Assembly: GCA_024763295.1 (NCBI GenBank)
Contig: JANTFU010000025.1
Coordinates: forward strand, 1 to 13,836
From: Anaerolineales bacterium
GTDB lineage: Bacteria > Chloroflexota > Anaerolineae > Anaerolineales > Villigracilaceae
DNA: 13,836 nucleotides
Direction: 5' to 3'
The translations under genes and the position numbers were made by a program. The notes beneath the pieces were generated by a model. It was not told the DNA's origin, ran no database searches, and saw only the letters and a program-made list of their open reading frames with translations. Shown piece after piece: positions 1-7,682 of the stretch (position 1 is its first letter; each line of letters starts with the position of its first letter).

Positions 1-156
1 GGCGTGCGGGTCGCCAAATCCGGGCACCGGTTTCCCCCAGTAGTCTTCGTTAATATAGGCTTTGCGCTTCACCCGCGCTACTTCTTCTCGCCACGCTACC
101 AGACGGGGACATTTGTGGCATTGGATAATTTCTTGTTCTAACTCTCTTAATAACAT
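1..156 (-). CDS. Uracil-DNA glycosylase, type 5 (UdgB-like), N-terminal fragment
   Basis: The minus strand from 156 to the window edge reads as 52 uninterrupted codons, opening MLLRELEQEI. Visible features are a CxxC pair (C13, C16) in the motif CHKCPRLVAWREE and the later stretch YWGKPVPGFGDP (residues 39-50). This combination is the N-terminal signature of family 4/5 uracil-DNA glycosylases. The cysteines are two of the four ligands of the [4Fe-4S] cluster, and the YW-KPVPGFGDP segment is most like the type-5 (UdgB) branch. Such enzymes remove uracil, and in type 5 also some other deaminated bases, to start base-excision repair. The start at 156 is supported by GAGGA at 164-168. The catalytic motifs lie beyond the left edge, so activity cannot be judged. 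The gene is divergent from the sensor cyclase gene, with 86 bases between the two starts. Confidence 0.88.
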   Translation of the reverse strand, partial: MLLRELEQEIIQCHKCPRLVAWREEVARVKRKAYINEDYWGKPVPGFGDPHA

Positions 157-242
157 ACAATAATCCTCGATGTCCTCTTTATGTGAATAAATAAGCATAC
201 TACTTGCACGCCAAAATGTGTTTTGCAGATTAAGGAATTTAA
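157..242. promoter_or_regulatory. Divergent intergenic region with both ribosome binding sites
   Basis: This 86-base AT-rich gap separates two divergent start codons and must hold the promoter of each gene unless transcription starts further in. Shine-Dalgarno sequences are visible on both sides: GAGGA on the minus strand (164-168) for the glycosylase and AAGGA (232-236) for the sensor cyclase. No hexamer pair matched the sigma-70 consensus well enough to name. Confidence 0.5.
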
Positions 243-3200
243 ATGAGAATGCGTATACGGCTTTTTAGTAGCATCTTGCTGATTGGTCTAATTTTGAGTG
301 GCGCGCTTCATCAGCATGTTTTTGCAGAAGACGCCGGGAGAGAACCACTGCGCTTTGAACGAATCGCGGTTGAAGACGGCTTGCCGCATTCAACGGTTTT
401 GGGCGTTTTACAAGATCAGCAAGGCTTTATGTGGTTCACCACTGCCGATGGGCTAAGCCGCTATGATGGGCGTGAATTCAAAAATTTTCAACATGAGCGC
501 GGCAACCCAAACAGCCTTAGCAATAATAATACATTTGCACTGCTTGAGAGCAGCGACGGGCTAATTTGGGTGGGCACAGACCCGGGGGGATTAAATGTAT
601 ACGATCCCGAAAGTGGGAATTTTACGCTCTACACACACGATGAAAACGATTCCAATTCTCTGGCGGATGATAGTGTCTGGTCGCTGGCGGAAGATCATAA
701 CGGAAATATCTGGGTGGGAACACGCAATGGATTAAGCCGCCTCGACCGTGAAACTGGTTTGTTCACGAACTATTTGCCGGATGCCGAAAACCCAAACGCT
801 TTGGCAGCAGCTGTGGTCTATCGCATTTATGTTGATCACAGCGGTACCGTTTGGTTAGGCACAAATAGCGGATTGCAACGCTACAACTACGCTACTGACG
901 ATTTCACCACCTATGTGAATGATCCCGACGATGAAACCAGCCTCACAAATAATAGTGTTTGGGCGATTTATGAAGATAGCAAGGGGACATTTTGGGTCGG
1001 CACGCGCCGCAAAGGTCTCAATATTTTTGACCGCAAAACCGGCAAAGTAACCCGTCGTTTTTACCATGACCCCAATGACCCCTCTACACTCAGCGACGAT
1101 AATATCTGGAATATTTTTGAAGATTCAAAAGGGAATCTATGGTTCCTGACAGAATTTGATGGGCTTAATTGTTACGACCGTCAAAACGATGTTTTTTACG
1201 CCTACGAACACGATCCTAACGATGCCAGCACAATTAGCCATAACGATGTCTTCTGGATGACAGAAGACAGTTCCGGCGTTTTATGGATTACGACACGCTA
1301 CGGTGGCGTTAACAAGCTCTACGATGGTTTATCAAAATTCGGTTTATATCGCAGCATCCCTGAAGACGAAAACACACTCAATGCCAACGAGGTTTATTCC
1401 TTTGTAGCGGATGAAGATGGCAAAGTTTGGCTAGGGACTTTTGGCGGCGGCTTGAATATGTTTGACCGGCAAAGCGGAAAAATGACTTTTTACATGAATA
1501 ATCCCGATGACCCGACCAGCCTCTCCAATAATAAGGTCTACTACTTACATCGGGCAGCAGATGGAAAGTTATGGGTGGCAACTTACGGTGGTGGATTAAA
1601 CCTGCTCAACGAACGCACGGGAGAATTTACCACATACCGAAACAGCGACGAAACGCCTTACGGCATCATCATGAACTACCCCACAACGCTCGAAGATGCG
1701 GCTGATGGCAAGCTCTGGGTCGGTACGCTTGGCTTTGGCTTCTTCCTCTTCAATCCCGCCACCGCCGAGATTGAAACGATTTACGAACCGCTTCCTGACG
1801 ATGAAAGTAGTCTGACCGAAGGCACAATCTATGATATGACTTACGATCAAGACGGTTCTTTATGGCTGGCAACGGCGCGCGGCGGCATGGAAATGTTTGA
1901 TCCCAAAAGTGGAACGTTTACACACCACGAGAATGATGTAGAAAATGACAACAGCATTCTGAGCGATACTGTCCACGCCTTGTATTTCGACGCAGAACAA
2001 GAGATTATCTGGGCTGCCACGGCAGGCGGATTGAGCGGTTACGACAAAGCAGAAGACCTGTGGAGAAATTACACCAAAGAAGATGGCTTACCCAGTGACA
2101 CCTTAACCGGCATCCAGCCCGGGGAAAATGGGCAATTATGGGTGAGCAGCACCAAGGGCATCAGTCACCTGATTCCTACGGAAAACGGATTTGTCTTTCG
2201 AAATTACACCGTTGCCGATGGCTTACAAGGCGATCAGTTCCAAATTGCCAGTTCTTATTTAGGACCAGATGGCGAAATTTTCTTTGGCGGTTCAAACGGA
2301 GCAACGTATTTTCACCCCGATCAATTGCAAGACAATGCCTATCTTCCCCAAATTGCTTTTACTGCCTTTTACCTAAACAACGAACTTGTTCTGCCCGGCA
2401 GCGAACTCCTTCCCCAGCCAATTGAAAAAACCGAAGAAATCAACTTACCTTACGAAAAAAACGTTTTTACAATCAAATTTGCAGCACTGAGTTATCAACT
2501 CCCAGCAAAAAATCTTTACCAATACAAACTCAACGGCTTTGATGATGATTGGTCACCCGCAGGACATTGGACAGAGGCGCGTTATACAAATTTGGCACCC
2601 GGTAAATATACCTTTGCTATCCGTGCGGCAAATAACGATGGTGTCTGGAATCCCGTGCCCAAAAAGCTAACGATTAATATCTTGCCTGCTTGGTGGCAAA
2701 GTATCTGGTTCAAAATCCTCAGCGTCCTTGGTGCCTTTTTACTTATTTTCGGCATCGTTCAATTGCGCACTCAGGGAATTCGCAGTTTAAATCTTGAGTT
2801 GGAAAAACGGGTTGCTGCCAACACCGACGCCCTACGCTTTGCGCAAAAGAAACTTTACGAAACCAATAGAGAACTTGAAAACCAACTCCACGAAGTGAAC
2901 CTGCTGCAAGAAAAATTGAAAGAGCAAGCCACTTGCGACCCACTGACCGGTTTATATAACCGCCGTTACCTTAATGACATCCTAGCCAAAGAAATCTCGC
3001 GCGCATGTCGCGATGAGACACCACTTGTTTTCATCTTACTTGACCTCGACCATTTCAAACAAGTCAACGATACTTACGGACATGCGGGTGGCGATAAAGC
3101 CTTAGTCGCTTTGGGAAAATTACTCATGGAGTATACGCGCACCAACGATTTTGCATTTCGCTACGGAGGAGAAGAATTCATGGTCTTGCTGCCAAATGTT

Positions 3201-3437
3201 GATCTCCAAACCGCACGAAAACGCGCCACAGAATTGCTTGCTTTAGTGCGCGAATTAGATATTGAGCATGAAGGGCTTTCAATCCCGCTAACCACCTCGA
3301 TCGGCATCGCCAGCTTCCCACAACATGGCAACTCGGCGGAAGCCGTCCTACTCGCCATGGATGACGCCTTATATCAGGCAAAGCATCGTGGGCGTGACCG
3401 CGTTGAAGTATACAAGGAAGAGAAATGGTGTTCTTAA
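243..3437 (+). CDS. Membrane-anchored diguanylate cyclase with two-component-regulator propeller and Y_Y_Y sensor
   Basis: A 1064-residue sensor that probably makes cyclic di-GMP in the cytoplasm in response to an extracytoplasmic signal. Residues 1-28 are a signal peptide ending VFA before ED. About residues 50-695 hold 14 repeats of the Reg_prop type (D-G-x-[ILM]-W-[VLIF]-[GA]-T then GL-x-x-[YF]-[DN]), roughly 47 residues apart, enough for two seven-bladed propellers. Residues 740-806 match a Y_Y_Y domain (YQYKLNGFDDDW). One membrane helix lies near 822-842, a coiled coil near 845-897, then a GGDEF domain from D899-PLTGLYNRR. The catalytic motif is intact, GGEEF at 975-979, with D934 as a metal ligand. 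RTND at 966-969 is the classical RxxD inhibitory site, exactly five residues upstream. AAGGA (232-236) supports the start. The ectodomain resembles Bacteroidetes hybrid two-component sensors, but no kinase or receiver is present. The ligand is unknown. Confidence 0.93.
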   Translation: MRMRIRLFSSILLIGLILSGALHQHVFAEDAGREPLRFERIAVEDGLPHSTVLGVLQDQQGFMWFTTADGLSRYDGREFKNFQHERGNPNSLSNNNTFALLESSDGLIWVGTDPGGLNVYDPESGNFTLYTHDENDSNSLADDSVWSLAEDHNGNIWVGTRNGLSRLDRETGLFTNYLPDAENPNALAAAVVYRIYVDHSGTVWLGTNSGLQRYNYATDDFTTYVNDPDDETSLTNNSVWAIYEDSKGTFWVGTRRKGLNIFDRKTGKVTRRFYHDPNDPSTLSDDNIWNIFEDSKGNLWFLTEFDGLNCYDRQNDVFYAYEHDPNDASTISHNDVFWMTEDSSGVLWITTRYGGVNKLYDGLSKFGLYRSIPEDENTLNANEVYSFVADEDGKVWLGTFGGGLNMFDRQSGKMTFYMNNPDDPTSLSNNKVYYLHRAADGKLWVATYGGGLNLLNERTGEFTTYRNSDETPYGIIMNYPTTLEDAADGKLWVGTLGFGFFLFNPATAEIETIYEPLPDDESSLTEGTIYDMTYDQDGSLWLATARGGMEMFDPKSGTFTHHENDVENDNSILSDTVHALYFDAEQEIIWAATAGGLSGYDKAEDLWRNYTKEDGLPSDTLTGIQPGENGQLWVSSTKGISHLIPTENGFVFRNYTVADGLQGDQFQIASSYLGPDGEIFFGGSNGATYFHPDQLQDNAYLPQIAFTAFYLNNELVLPGSELLPQPIEKTEEINLPYEKNVFTIKFAALSYQLPAKNLYQYKLNGFDDDWSPAGHWTEARYTNLAPGKYTFAIRAANNDGVWNPVPKKLTINILPAWWQSIWFKILSVLGAFLLIFGIVQLRTQGIRSLNLELEKRVAANTDALRFAQKKLYETNRELENQLHEVNLLQEKLKEQATCDPLTGLYNRRYLNDILAKEISRACRDETPLVFILLDLDHFKQVNDTYGHAGGDKALVALGKLLMEYTRTNDFAFRYGGEEFMVLLPNVDLQTARKRATELLALVRELDIEHEGLSIPLTTSIGIASFPQHGNSAEAVLLAMDDALYQAKHRGRDRVEVYKEEKWCS

Positions 3438-3466
3438 ATCACTCAGACCCCTCTTGGCTCAGCAGG

Positions 3467-3496
3467 ACGGGGAAAATCCCGATTTTCCTCGTTTTT
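3467..3496 (+). terminator. Rho-independent terminator of the sensor cyclase gene
   Basis: Bases 3467-3478 pair with 3481-3492 (ACGGGGAAAATC against GATTTTCCTCGT, with one G-T pair), and a T-run continues to 3496. The innermost pairs cannot all form because only two bases remain between the arms, so the realistic loop is about six bases. It begins 30 bases after the stop codon at 3437. Confidence 0.8.
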
Positions 3497-3767
3497 AGCA
3501 AAACAAGTACATTGCAGCGTACATAACCCCTAAGTCGTGATTCTGCAAGAATCATAACGCTTGTGACGTGGCAGTCTCATTTTTTGGGGTAGATTGCTCC
3601 GGCGGCAAAGCTGCCTTGAAAATTCAGATATCCTAGAGCATCTTCAAAGAAGACGCCTGATATTCAGATACGCTTCTTTCCGCTTCTCGGGGGAGTTAGG
3701 GCACGGAACACGCTACACGCAACATTCAGCTAGATTCCAAAGTAAACGAAACACCCCCAATTGAAAA
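3497..3767. other. Gene-free spacer with short hairpins and a direct repeat
   Basis: No open reading frame with a plausible ribosome binding site is seen between the terminator at 3496 and the promoter of the lyase gene. Small structures are present: TGATTC / GAATCA around a five-base loop (3539-3555); GGCGGC AAA GCTGCC (3601-3615); TCTTC AAA GAAGA, extended by GC/GC across one mismatch (3638-3655); and the nonamer ATTCAGATA twice, 40 bases apart (3622-3630 and 3662-3670). None is followed by a T-run in the + direction. They could be remnants of repeats or part of a small RNA. I cannot assign a family. Confidence 0.4.
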
Positions 3768-3797
3768 TTGCTGTCTCTACATTTTTTCAAGTATGAT
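3768..3797 (+). promoter_or_regulatory. Candidate sigma-70 promoter of the CitE/CLYBL-like gene
   Basis: TATGAT at 3792-3797 is a five-of-six match to the -10 consensus. TTGCTG at 3768-3773 is a weak -35 with an 18-base spacer. Transcription would begin near 3804, about 30 bases before the ATG, leaving room for the GAGGT ribosome binding site at 3823-3827. Confidence 0.5.
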
Positions 3798-3833
3798 ATG
3801 CCCTGAAAATCAACCCAAAAACGAGGTAATCCC

Positions 3834-4706
3834 ATGAACCCGAGACGCGCACTGCTCTACATGCCCGGCGACTCCCGCCCAAAAATCGAAAAAGCCATCT
3901 CCCTGCAAGTCGACTCCATCTGCATGGATATGGAAGACGGCACCGCCCACAACCGCAAACAAAAAGCCAGAGAAGTCATCGCCCAAGCCTTGCAGGAACT
4001 GGATTTCGGACGCTCGGAAAAGCTAATCCGCATCAATGGGATCGGCACAGGACTGGAACGGGACGACCTTGACCTGACCCTGCCACACCACCCGGACGGA
4101 GTCGTGGTTCCAAAAGTGGAATCCGTTAACCAACTCGAATGGCTGAATGCCCAACTAGAAGCCGCCGAAACTGCCCACGGCTGGGAACGTCACTCCCTGC
4201 GCGTGCTGGCAATCATCGAATCAGCAAAAGGCATCATCAATCTGAAAGAAATCGCCACGCATCCCCGTCTGGATGCCCTCATCTTCGGCGCAGAAGATTA
4301 CGCCGCCAGCATAGGCGCGACGCGCACCAAAAACGGCATGGAAGTGCTCTTTGCCCGCAGTCAAGTTGTGCTGCACGCCAAAGCCAATAATCTTCAAGCT
4401 ATCGACGTGGTTTTTGTCAACTTCAAAGATACCGTGAACTTGAAAATCGACGCCCTGCTCGGCGCACAACTGGGCTTCACCGGCAAGCAAATCATCCATC
4501 CCAACCAAATCAGCCCCGTGCAAGCAGCCTTCTCCCCCAACGATGCCGAGATCGACTATGCCCAACGCCTATTGGCAGCCTTTAAAAGCGCCGAAGCCGA
4601 AGGCAAAGGCGCCATCGACTTTGAAGGCAAAATGATCGACATGCCGCTCGTCCTCTCTGCCCGCCAAATCATCGAACGCGCCAAAGCCGCTGGAAAGCTA
4701 GAATAA
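3834..4706 (+). CDS. HpcH/HpaI aldolase / citrate lyase beta-like acyl-CoA lyase, closest in look to CLYBL (citramalyl-CoA lyase)
   Basis: A 290-residue TIM-barrel enzyme of the CitE family, which cleaves or forms a C-C bond in CoA thioesters of hydroxy acids using Mg2+. Family residues are visible: RRALLYMPGDSR at 4-15, MEDG at 33-36, R66 in LIRING, K94 in VPKVES, the metal ligands E129 (IIES) and D155 (GAED), then ASIGATR and FTGKQIIHPNQI (215-226). The tail GKGAIDFEGKMIDMP (257-271) closely resembles human CLYBL as I remember it. D269 in MIDMP aligns with CLYBL D320, a catalytic residue. This favours citramalyl-CoA or malyl-CoA lyase activity over the CitE subunit of citrate lyase, and no citD or citF genes are adjacent. 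GAGGT at 3823-3827 supports the start. The next gene follows on the same strand after 86 bases, so co-transcription is possible. The exact substrate is inferred. Confidence 0.85.
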   Translation: MNPRRALLYMPGDSRPKIEKAISLQVDSICMDMEDGTAHNRKQKAREVIAQALQELDFGRSEKLIRINGIGTGLERDDLDLTLPHHPDGVVVPKVESVNQLEWLNAQLEAAETAHGWERHSLRVLAIIESAKGIINLKEIATHPRLDALIFGAEDYAASIGATRTKNGMEVLFARSQVVLHAKANNLQAIDVVFVNFKDTVNLKIDALLGAQLGFTGKQIIHPNQISPVQAAFSPNDAEIDYAQRLLAAFKSAEAEGKGAIDFEGKMIDMPLVLSARQIIERAKAAGKLE

Positions 4707-4715
4707 TTTCTGAAT

Positions 4716-4773
4716 ACAAAGGATACGGAGATTAATAAAGTTTTTCTTTGAGTTTTCTTCGTGTCCTTCGTGT
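4716..4773. repeat. Degenerate inverted repeat of the CACGAAGGACACGAAG type
   Basis: The right arm (4756-4773) read on the minus strand is ACACGAAGGACACGAAGA. The left arm (4716-4731) is ACAAAGGATACGGAGA, matching it with a two-base gap and a few substitutions. The arms flank an AT-rich centre of about 24 bases. The element fills most of the gap between the lyase stop and the transporter's ribosome binding site (GGAGG, 4784-4788). It could act as a weak RNA hairpin between the two genes. I recall similar sequences as frequent in Anaerolineae genomes, but that is memory, not a search. Confidence 0.5.
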
Positions 4774-4792
4774 TTAATTCTTTGGAGGATTT

Positions 4793-5632
4793 ATGCCCTC
4801 TGCCCTCTTCGGTCTTCTCTCCGCCCTCTCATGGGGCACCGGCGATTTTGCTGGCGGTCTCGCCTCCCGCAAGGTCGGACCCTATCGCGCAGTTATGTTC
4901 GCTGAAGGGATTGGCTTGTTCGCCATCATCGGCATCGTCCCGTTTTTCCCCGAAGCCTTCCCTGATCTGCGCTCTGTGCTGTGGAGTATTGCGGGCGGGA
5001 TGGTCGGAACAATTGGCTTGCTTGCCTTCTTTGAAGCCATGCGGCGTGGACGTTTAAGTGTCGTCGCGCCGCTCTCCGCTCTGCTTGGGGCGGTCGTCCC
5101 GGTCATGATGGGCGGCTTTATGGATGGGTTGCCCCAACCAAGCGTCTTTGGCGGGGTCGCGCTCGCACTTGTCGCCATCGTACTCATCTCGCGTGAAAAA
5201 GCCCCCGAAGACGAAAAAGAAAAAGCGCCCTATTTGCACATTCCAATCTTGGCAGGGATCGCTTTTGGGCTGTATTTTGTCCTCATGCACGAAGCCGGGC
5301 GTGACTTTTTCTGGGGTCCACTCATCATTGCTCGCACGTCAGGGATGCTCTCCATCGCGGCGTACTTATTTATGAAAGCGCGGGGGGATTTCAGCATCCC
5401 ATCCGGAAGTTGGCATTTGTTGGCGCTTAACGGTATTTTTGATGTCGGCGGGAACGCATTTTATCTCCTCGCCTCCCAAGCCGGACGCATGGACGTTTCG
5501 GCAGTCCTAGGGTCGCTCTATCCCGGCATGACGGTTTTTCTCGCTTGGCTGATTCTGAAAGAGAAGTTACAGCCTCCCCAATGGCTGGGCATTCTGTTGG
5601 CTTTGGTTGCTATTGTCCTGCTAACACGCTAA
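4793..5632 (+). CDS. EamA/DMT-family transporter
   Basis: A 279-residue integral membrane protein with about ten hydrophobic segments arranged as two similar halves, the usual size and plan of an EamA (drug/metabolite transporter superfamily) permease. Half one covers about residues 1-135 and contains GRLSVVAPLSALLGAVVPV (86-104). Half two covers about 148-279 and contains the equivalent GRMDVSAVLGSLYPGMTV (231-248), followed by the typical KEKL-x-x-x-QW-GI-L motif (256-267). A short charged linker (EKAPEDEKEKAP, 135-146) joins them. Substrates of this family vary (amino acids, purine metabolites, other small metabolites), and nothing here identifies one. The start is fixed by GGAGG at 4784-4788. 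It lies downstream of the CLYBL-like gene on the same strand, which may mean co-expression but does not show a shared pathway. Confidence 0.88.
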   Translation: MPSALFGLLSALSWGTGDFAGGLASRKVGPYRAVMFAEGIGLFAIIGIVPFFPEAFPDLRSVLWSIAGGMVGTIGLLAFFEAMRRGRLSVVAPLSALLGAVVPVMMGGFMDGLPQPSVFGGVALALVAIVLISREKAPEDEKEKAPYLHIPILAGIAFGLYFVLMHEAGRDFFWGPLIIARTSGMLSIAAYLFMKARGDFSIPSGSWHLLALNGIFDVGGNAFYLLASQAGRMDVSAVLGSLYPGMTVFLAWLILKEKLQPPQWLGILLALVAIVLLTR

Positions 5633-5724
5633 TCCCGCGTTTCCTTTTAGCAATGCTCTATGTTTGCATCCATTGATGGAAAAGCCCAGAAATAGCGCTA
5701 ATTTTCTAGCAGAACAAAATAAAC

Positions 5725-5757
5725 AAAAAGCCGAACGTTTAATGCGCTCAGCTTTTT
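5725..5757. terminator. Bidirectional terminator between convergent genes
   Basis: AAAAAGC (5725-5731) pairs with GCTTTTT (5751-5757), with partial pairing inside (GA-CG against CG-TC, single mismatches) around the loop TTTAATG. Both strands therefore end in a T-rich tail, as expected where the transporter gene (+) and the pepF gene (-) converge. A second, GC-rich hairpin, GCCGCCG / CGGCGGC (5774-5780 with 5785-5791), follows. On the + strand it leads into a T-rich run to about 5810. Confidence 0.7.
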
Positions 5758-5773
5758 GCATGTATTTGCTTCA

Positions 5774-5791
5774 GCCGCCGTCCTCGGCGGC
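5774..5791 (+). terminator. GC-rich hairpin followed by a pyrimidine-rich tail
   Basis: GCCGCCG pairs perfectly with CGGCGGC around the loop TCCT. On the + strand it is followed by ATTTCTCTTTTTCTTGTTT, so it probably backs up the first terminator for transcription leaving the transporter gene. Read on the minus strand it lies just after the pepF stop but has no T-run. Confidence 0.55.
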
Positions 5792-5808
5792 ATTTCTCTT
5801 TTTCTTGT

Positions 5809-7578
5809 TTACTCCACCGGCAATGCTTCCAACTGTGCGACCAACGCTTTAATCACATCGAAACCGCCCTGCCAAAATTCGGCACTGCGAATGTTGATAC
5901 CGGCTTCATTCAAAATCTTCTCCGGCGCTTCAGAGCCGCCCGCGGAGAGCAGTTTCAGATAACGCGGCTTGAAGGCTTCGCCTTCGGCTTTAAATTGCTT
6001 ATACAGTGAGAGTACTAGCAACTGCCCAAACGCATAGGCATAGACATAAAACGGGGTGTGATAAATATGCGGAATTGAGACCCACTCCCATTTGAATTCG
6101 TCACTCAATTCGAGCGAGTCGCCAAATTGTGTGCGTAAATTTTCCATATAGGCTTCTGCCAACTCGTCCACCGAAGCGTTTTCATTGACCATCTCATGCG
6201 CCTTACGTTCAAAGAGCGCAAAATACGCCTGGCGCATAATGGTGGCATACGAATCGTCCACTTGACGGAAGAGCAAATCGCGCCGCACGGATTCGTCAGT
6301 TTCGTTAGCGAGCAGCATATCCACGAGCATCATTTCGCCGAAGGTCGAAGCCGTCTCTGCCAGCGGCAGCGAAGAATGGAAGGTAAAGACGTTATGATGT
6401 TCCGCTAACATGGCATGAATGGCGTGACCCAACTCGTGTGCCATTGTGGCAACATCGTCGGCACGTCCCTGATAATTGAGCAGCACCCACGGCGAAAGGC
6501 TGGGTTCCACCGACCAGCAGAAGGCACCGCCCCGTTTTCCTTTGCGGACTTCGCTATCCAAATGCTCATCGTCGAAGACGCGTTTGGCAAGGGTAGCAAG
6601 TTTGGGGTCGAACGATCCGAAGGATTCAAAGATCATTTCCGCAGCTTCGTTGAAATCGTATTTTTTATCCGATTGCACAACCGGCGCATAAACGTCATAG
6701 CGGCGCAACTTTTTCACGCCGAGATGTTTGGCTTTCAACTTGAAATAACGCTGGAAGACATCCGAATTTTTCTCGCAGACATTCAAAAGCGTGTCGACGG
6801 CTTCGTCAGGGATGTCGTTGCCGAGATTGCGGGCGGAGATGGGACTGCTAAACTTGCGCAGGTTGACATTCTCGTTGCGCCAATCTCGGACACGGGTTTG
6901 GTACATCTGCCCAAGGATTGGGGCATCTTCGGCATAAACCCGATAAAGCTCCTGATACGCCGCCGCACGCAAATCAGGGTCGCCGCCGCGCACATAAGTC
7001 ATCAATTCGCCGCGCGTCATCTCTTTGGTTTCGCCATCCACCTCGAGCTTGTAAACGTAGCGATTGGTGATAGCATCGTAAAGCGTGACGAGCGCGCTGC
7101 TACCGGTAATATTTTTAATGTTGATGACTTTTTCTTCCGCTTCGCTGAGGGTATGCGGTTTGTAATTGCGCATTTCCTCGAGATAATAACGGAAGTCACC
7201 GGAGACAGCCATAAAGCGTTCAGCGGTTTCGTCATCGAGGTCTTTCCACCACAGGTCGAAGAAGAGCGTGCGGTTTTGCACATCCGCAAGGAATTGCTCG
7301 GCGCGCGCCATCGCAGACATGGCTGCCTGATCCTGAGTGTTGCCCGAAAACGCTAATCCGGAAAAAGAATAGAGGCGGTGCGCAATGCGGCTGCTTTTCT
7401 CGGAGGCTTCGAGCATTTCGATGAAGTCTTCCACGTCCATATCGGCGCTCAATTCGCCGCGACGGGCTTCAAAGGCGCTAATCTGTTCGTCTAGTTCTTT
7501 GTAGGCAGCCTCCAATTCGGCACTGTCGAAAGCGGGATAGAGATCGTCGAGACTCCATGCTTTTTGGGTGAAGGTCAT
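5809..7578 (-). CDS. pepF: Oligoendopeptidase F, M3B family zinc metallopeptidase
   Basis: A 589-residue cytoplasmic peptidase that cuts short oligopeptides, matching the usual length of about 600 residues for PepF. The N-terminal half (about 1-190) is the helical M3 oligopeptidase F domain, ending in NIKNITGSSALVTLYDAI (153-170). The catalytic half carries the gluzincin motif HELGH at 381-385, with zinc ligands H381 and H385 and catalytic E382. The third ligand is E408 in AETASTFGE (407-415). The substrate-binding motif HIYHTPFYVYAYAFGQL follows at 504-520. All key residues are present, so the enzyme should be active. No signal peptide is seen. The start at 7578 is supported by AGGAG at 7589-7593, somewhat far (10 bases) from the ATG. 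A palindromic repeat lies between it and the upstream lipoprotein gene on the same strand. The physiological role is likely peptide turnover or nutrition. Confidence 0.95.
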   Translation of the reverse strand: MTFTQKAWSLDDLYPAFDSAELEAAYKELDEQISAFEARRGELSADMDVEDFIEMLEASEKSSRIAHRLYSFSGLAFSGNTQDQAAMSAMARAEQFLADVQNRTLFFDLWWKDLDDETAERFMAVSGDFRYYLEEMRNYKPHTLSEAEEKVINIKNITGSSALVTLYDAITNRYVYKLEVDGETKEMTRGELMTYVRGGDPDLRAAAYQELYRVYAEDAPILGQMYQTRVRDWRNENVNLRKFSSPISARNLGNDIPDEAVDTLLNVCEKNSDVFQRYFKLKAKHLGVKKLRRYDVYAPVVQSDKKYDFNEAAEMIFESFGSFDPKLATLAKRVFDDEHLDSEVRKGKRGGAFCWSVEPSLSPWVLLNYQGRADDVATMAHELGHAIHAMLAEHHNVFTFHSSLPLAETASTFGEMMLVDMLLANETDESVRRDLLFRQVDDSYATIMRQAYFALFERKAHEMVNENASVDELAEAYMENLRTQFGDSLELSDEFKWEWVSIPHIYHTPFYVYAYAFGQLLVLSLYKQFKAEGEAFKPRYLKLLSAGGSEAPEKILNEAGINIRSAEFWQGGFDVIKALVAQLEALPVE

Positions 7579-7614
7579 TTTTTGTTTGCTCCTGTTTTGA
7601 ATAGTGAGGAAAGA

Positions 7615-7658
7615 GGAAAGAAGAAAGAGGGCGAATTTCTTTCCTCTTTCTTCTTTCC
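7615..7658. repeat. Purine/pyrimidine inverted repeat with 16-bp perfect arms
   Basis: GGAAAGAAGAAAGAGG (7615-7630) is the exact reverse complement of CCTCTTTCTTCTTTCC (7643-7658), with a 12-base centre. Both arms carry extra copies of GAGGAAAGA-like units outside the perfect stem (from about 7606). It lies between the stop of the lipoprotein gene (7683) and the pepF ribosome binding site (7589-7593). It has no classic T-run, but may attenuate transcription or shield the mRNA. One arm is all purine and the other all pyrimidine, which is unusual for a terminator. Confidence 0.8.
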
Positions 7659-7682
7659 TTTGTACGTTCTTATGGTCTGGGC

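Noticed and set aside
3834..5632. Lyase and EamA transporter as a dedicated uptake-and-breakdown pair
   Set aside because: They share strand and a short gap, but a repeat lies between them and EamA substrates cannot be predicted. Adjacency alone is too weak.
6415..7356. Open frame of 313 codons on the + strand opposite pepF
   Set aside because: It lies wholly antisense to a clearly real gene with all catalytic residues, has no ribosome binding site, and its product shows no recognisable motif. It is a shadow of the codon bias of pepF.
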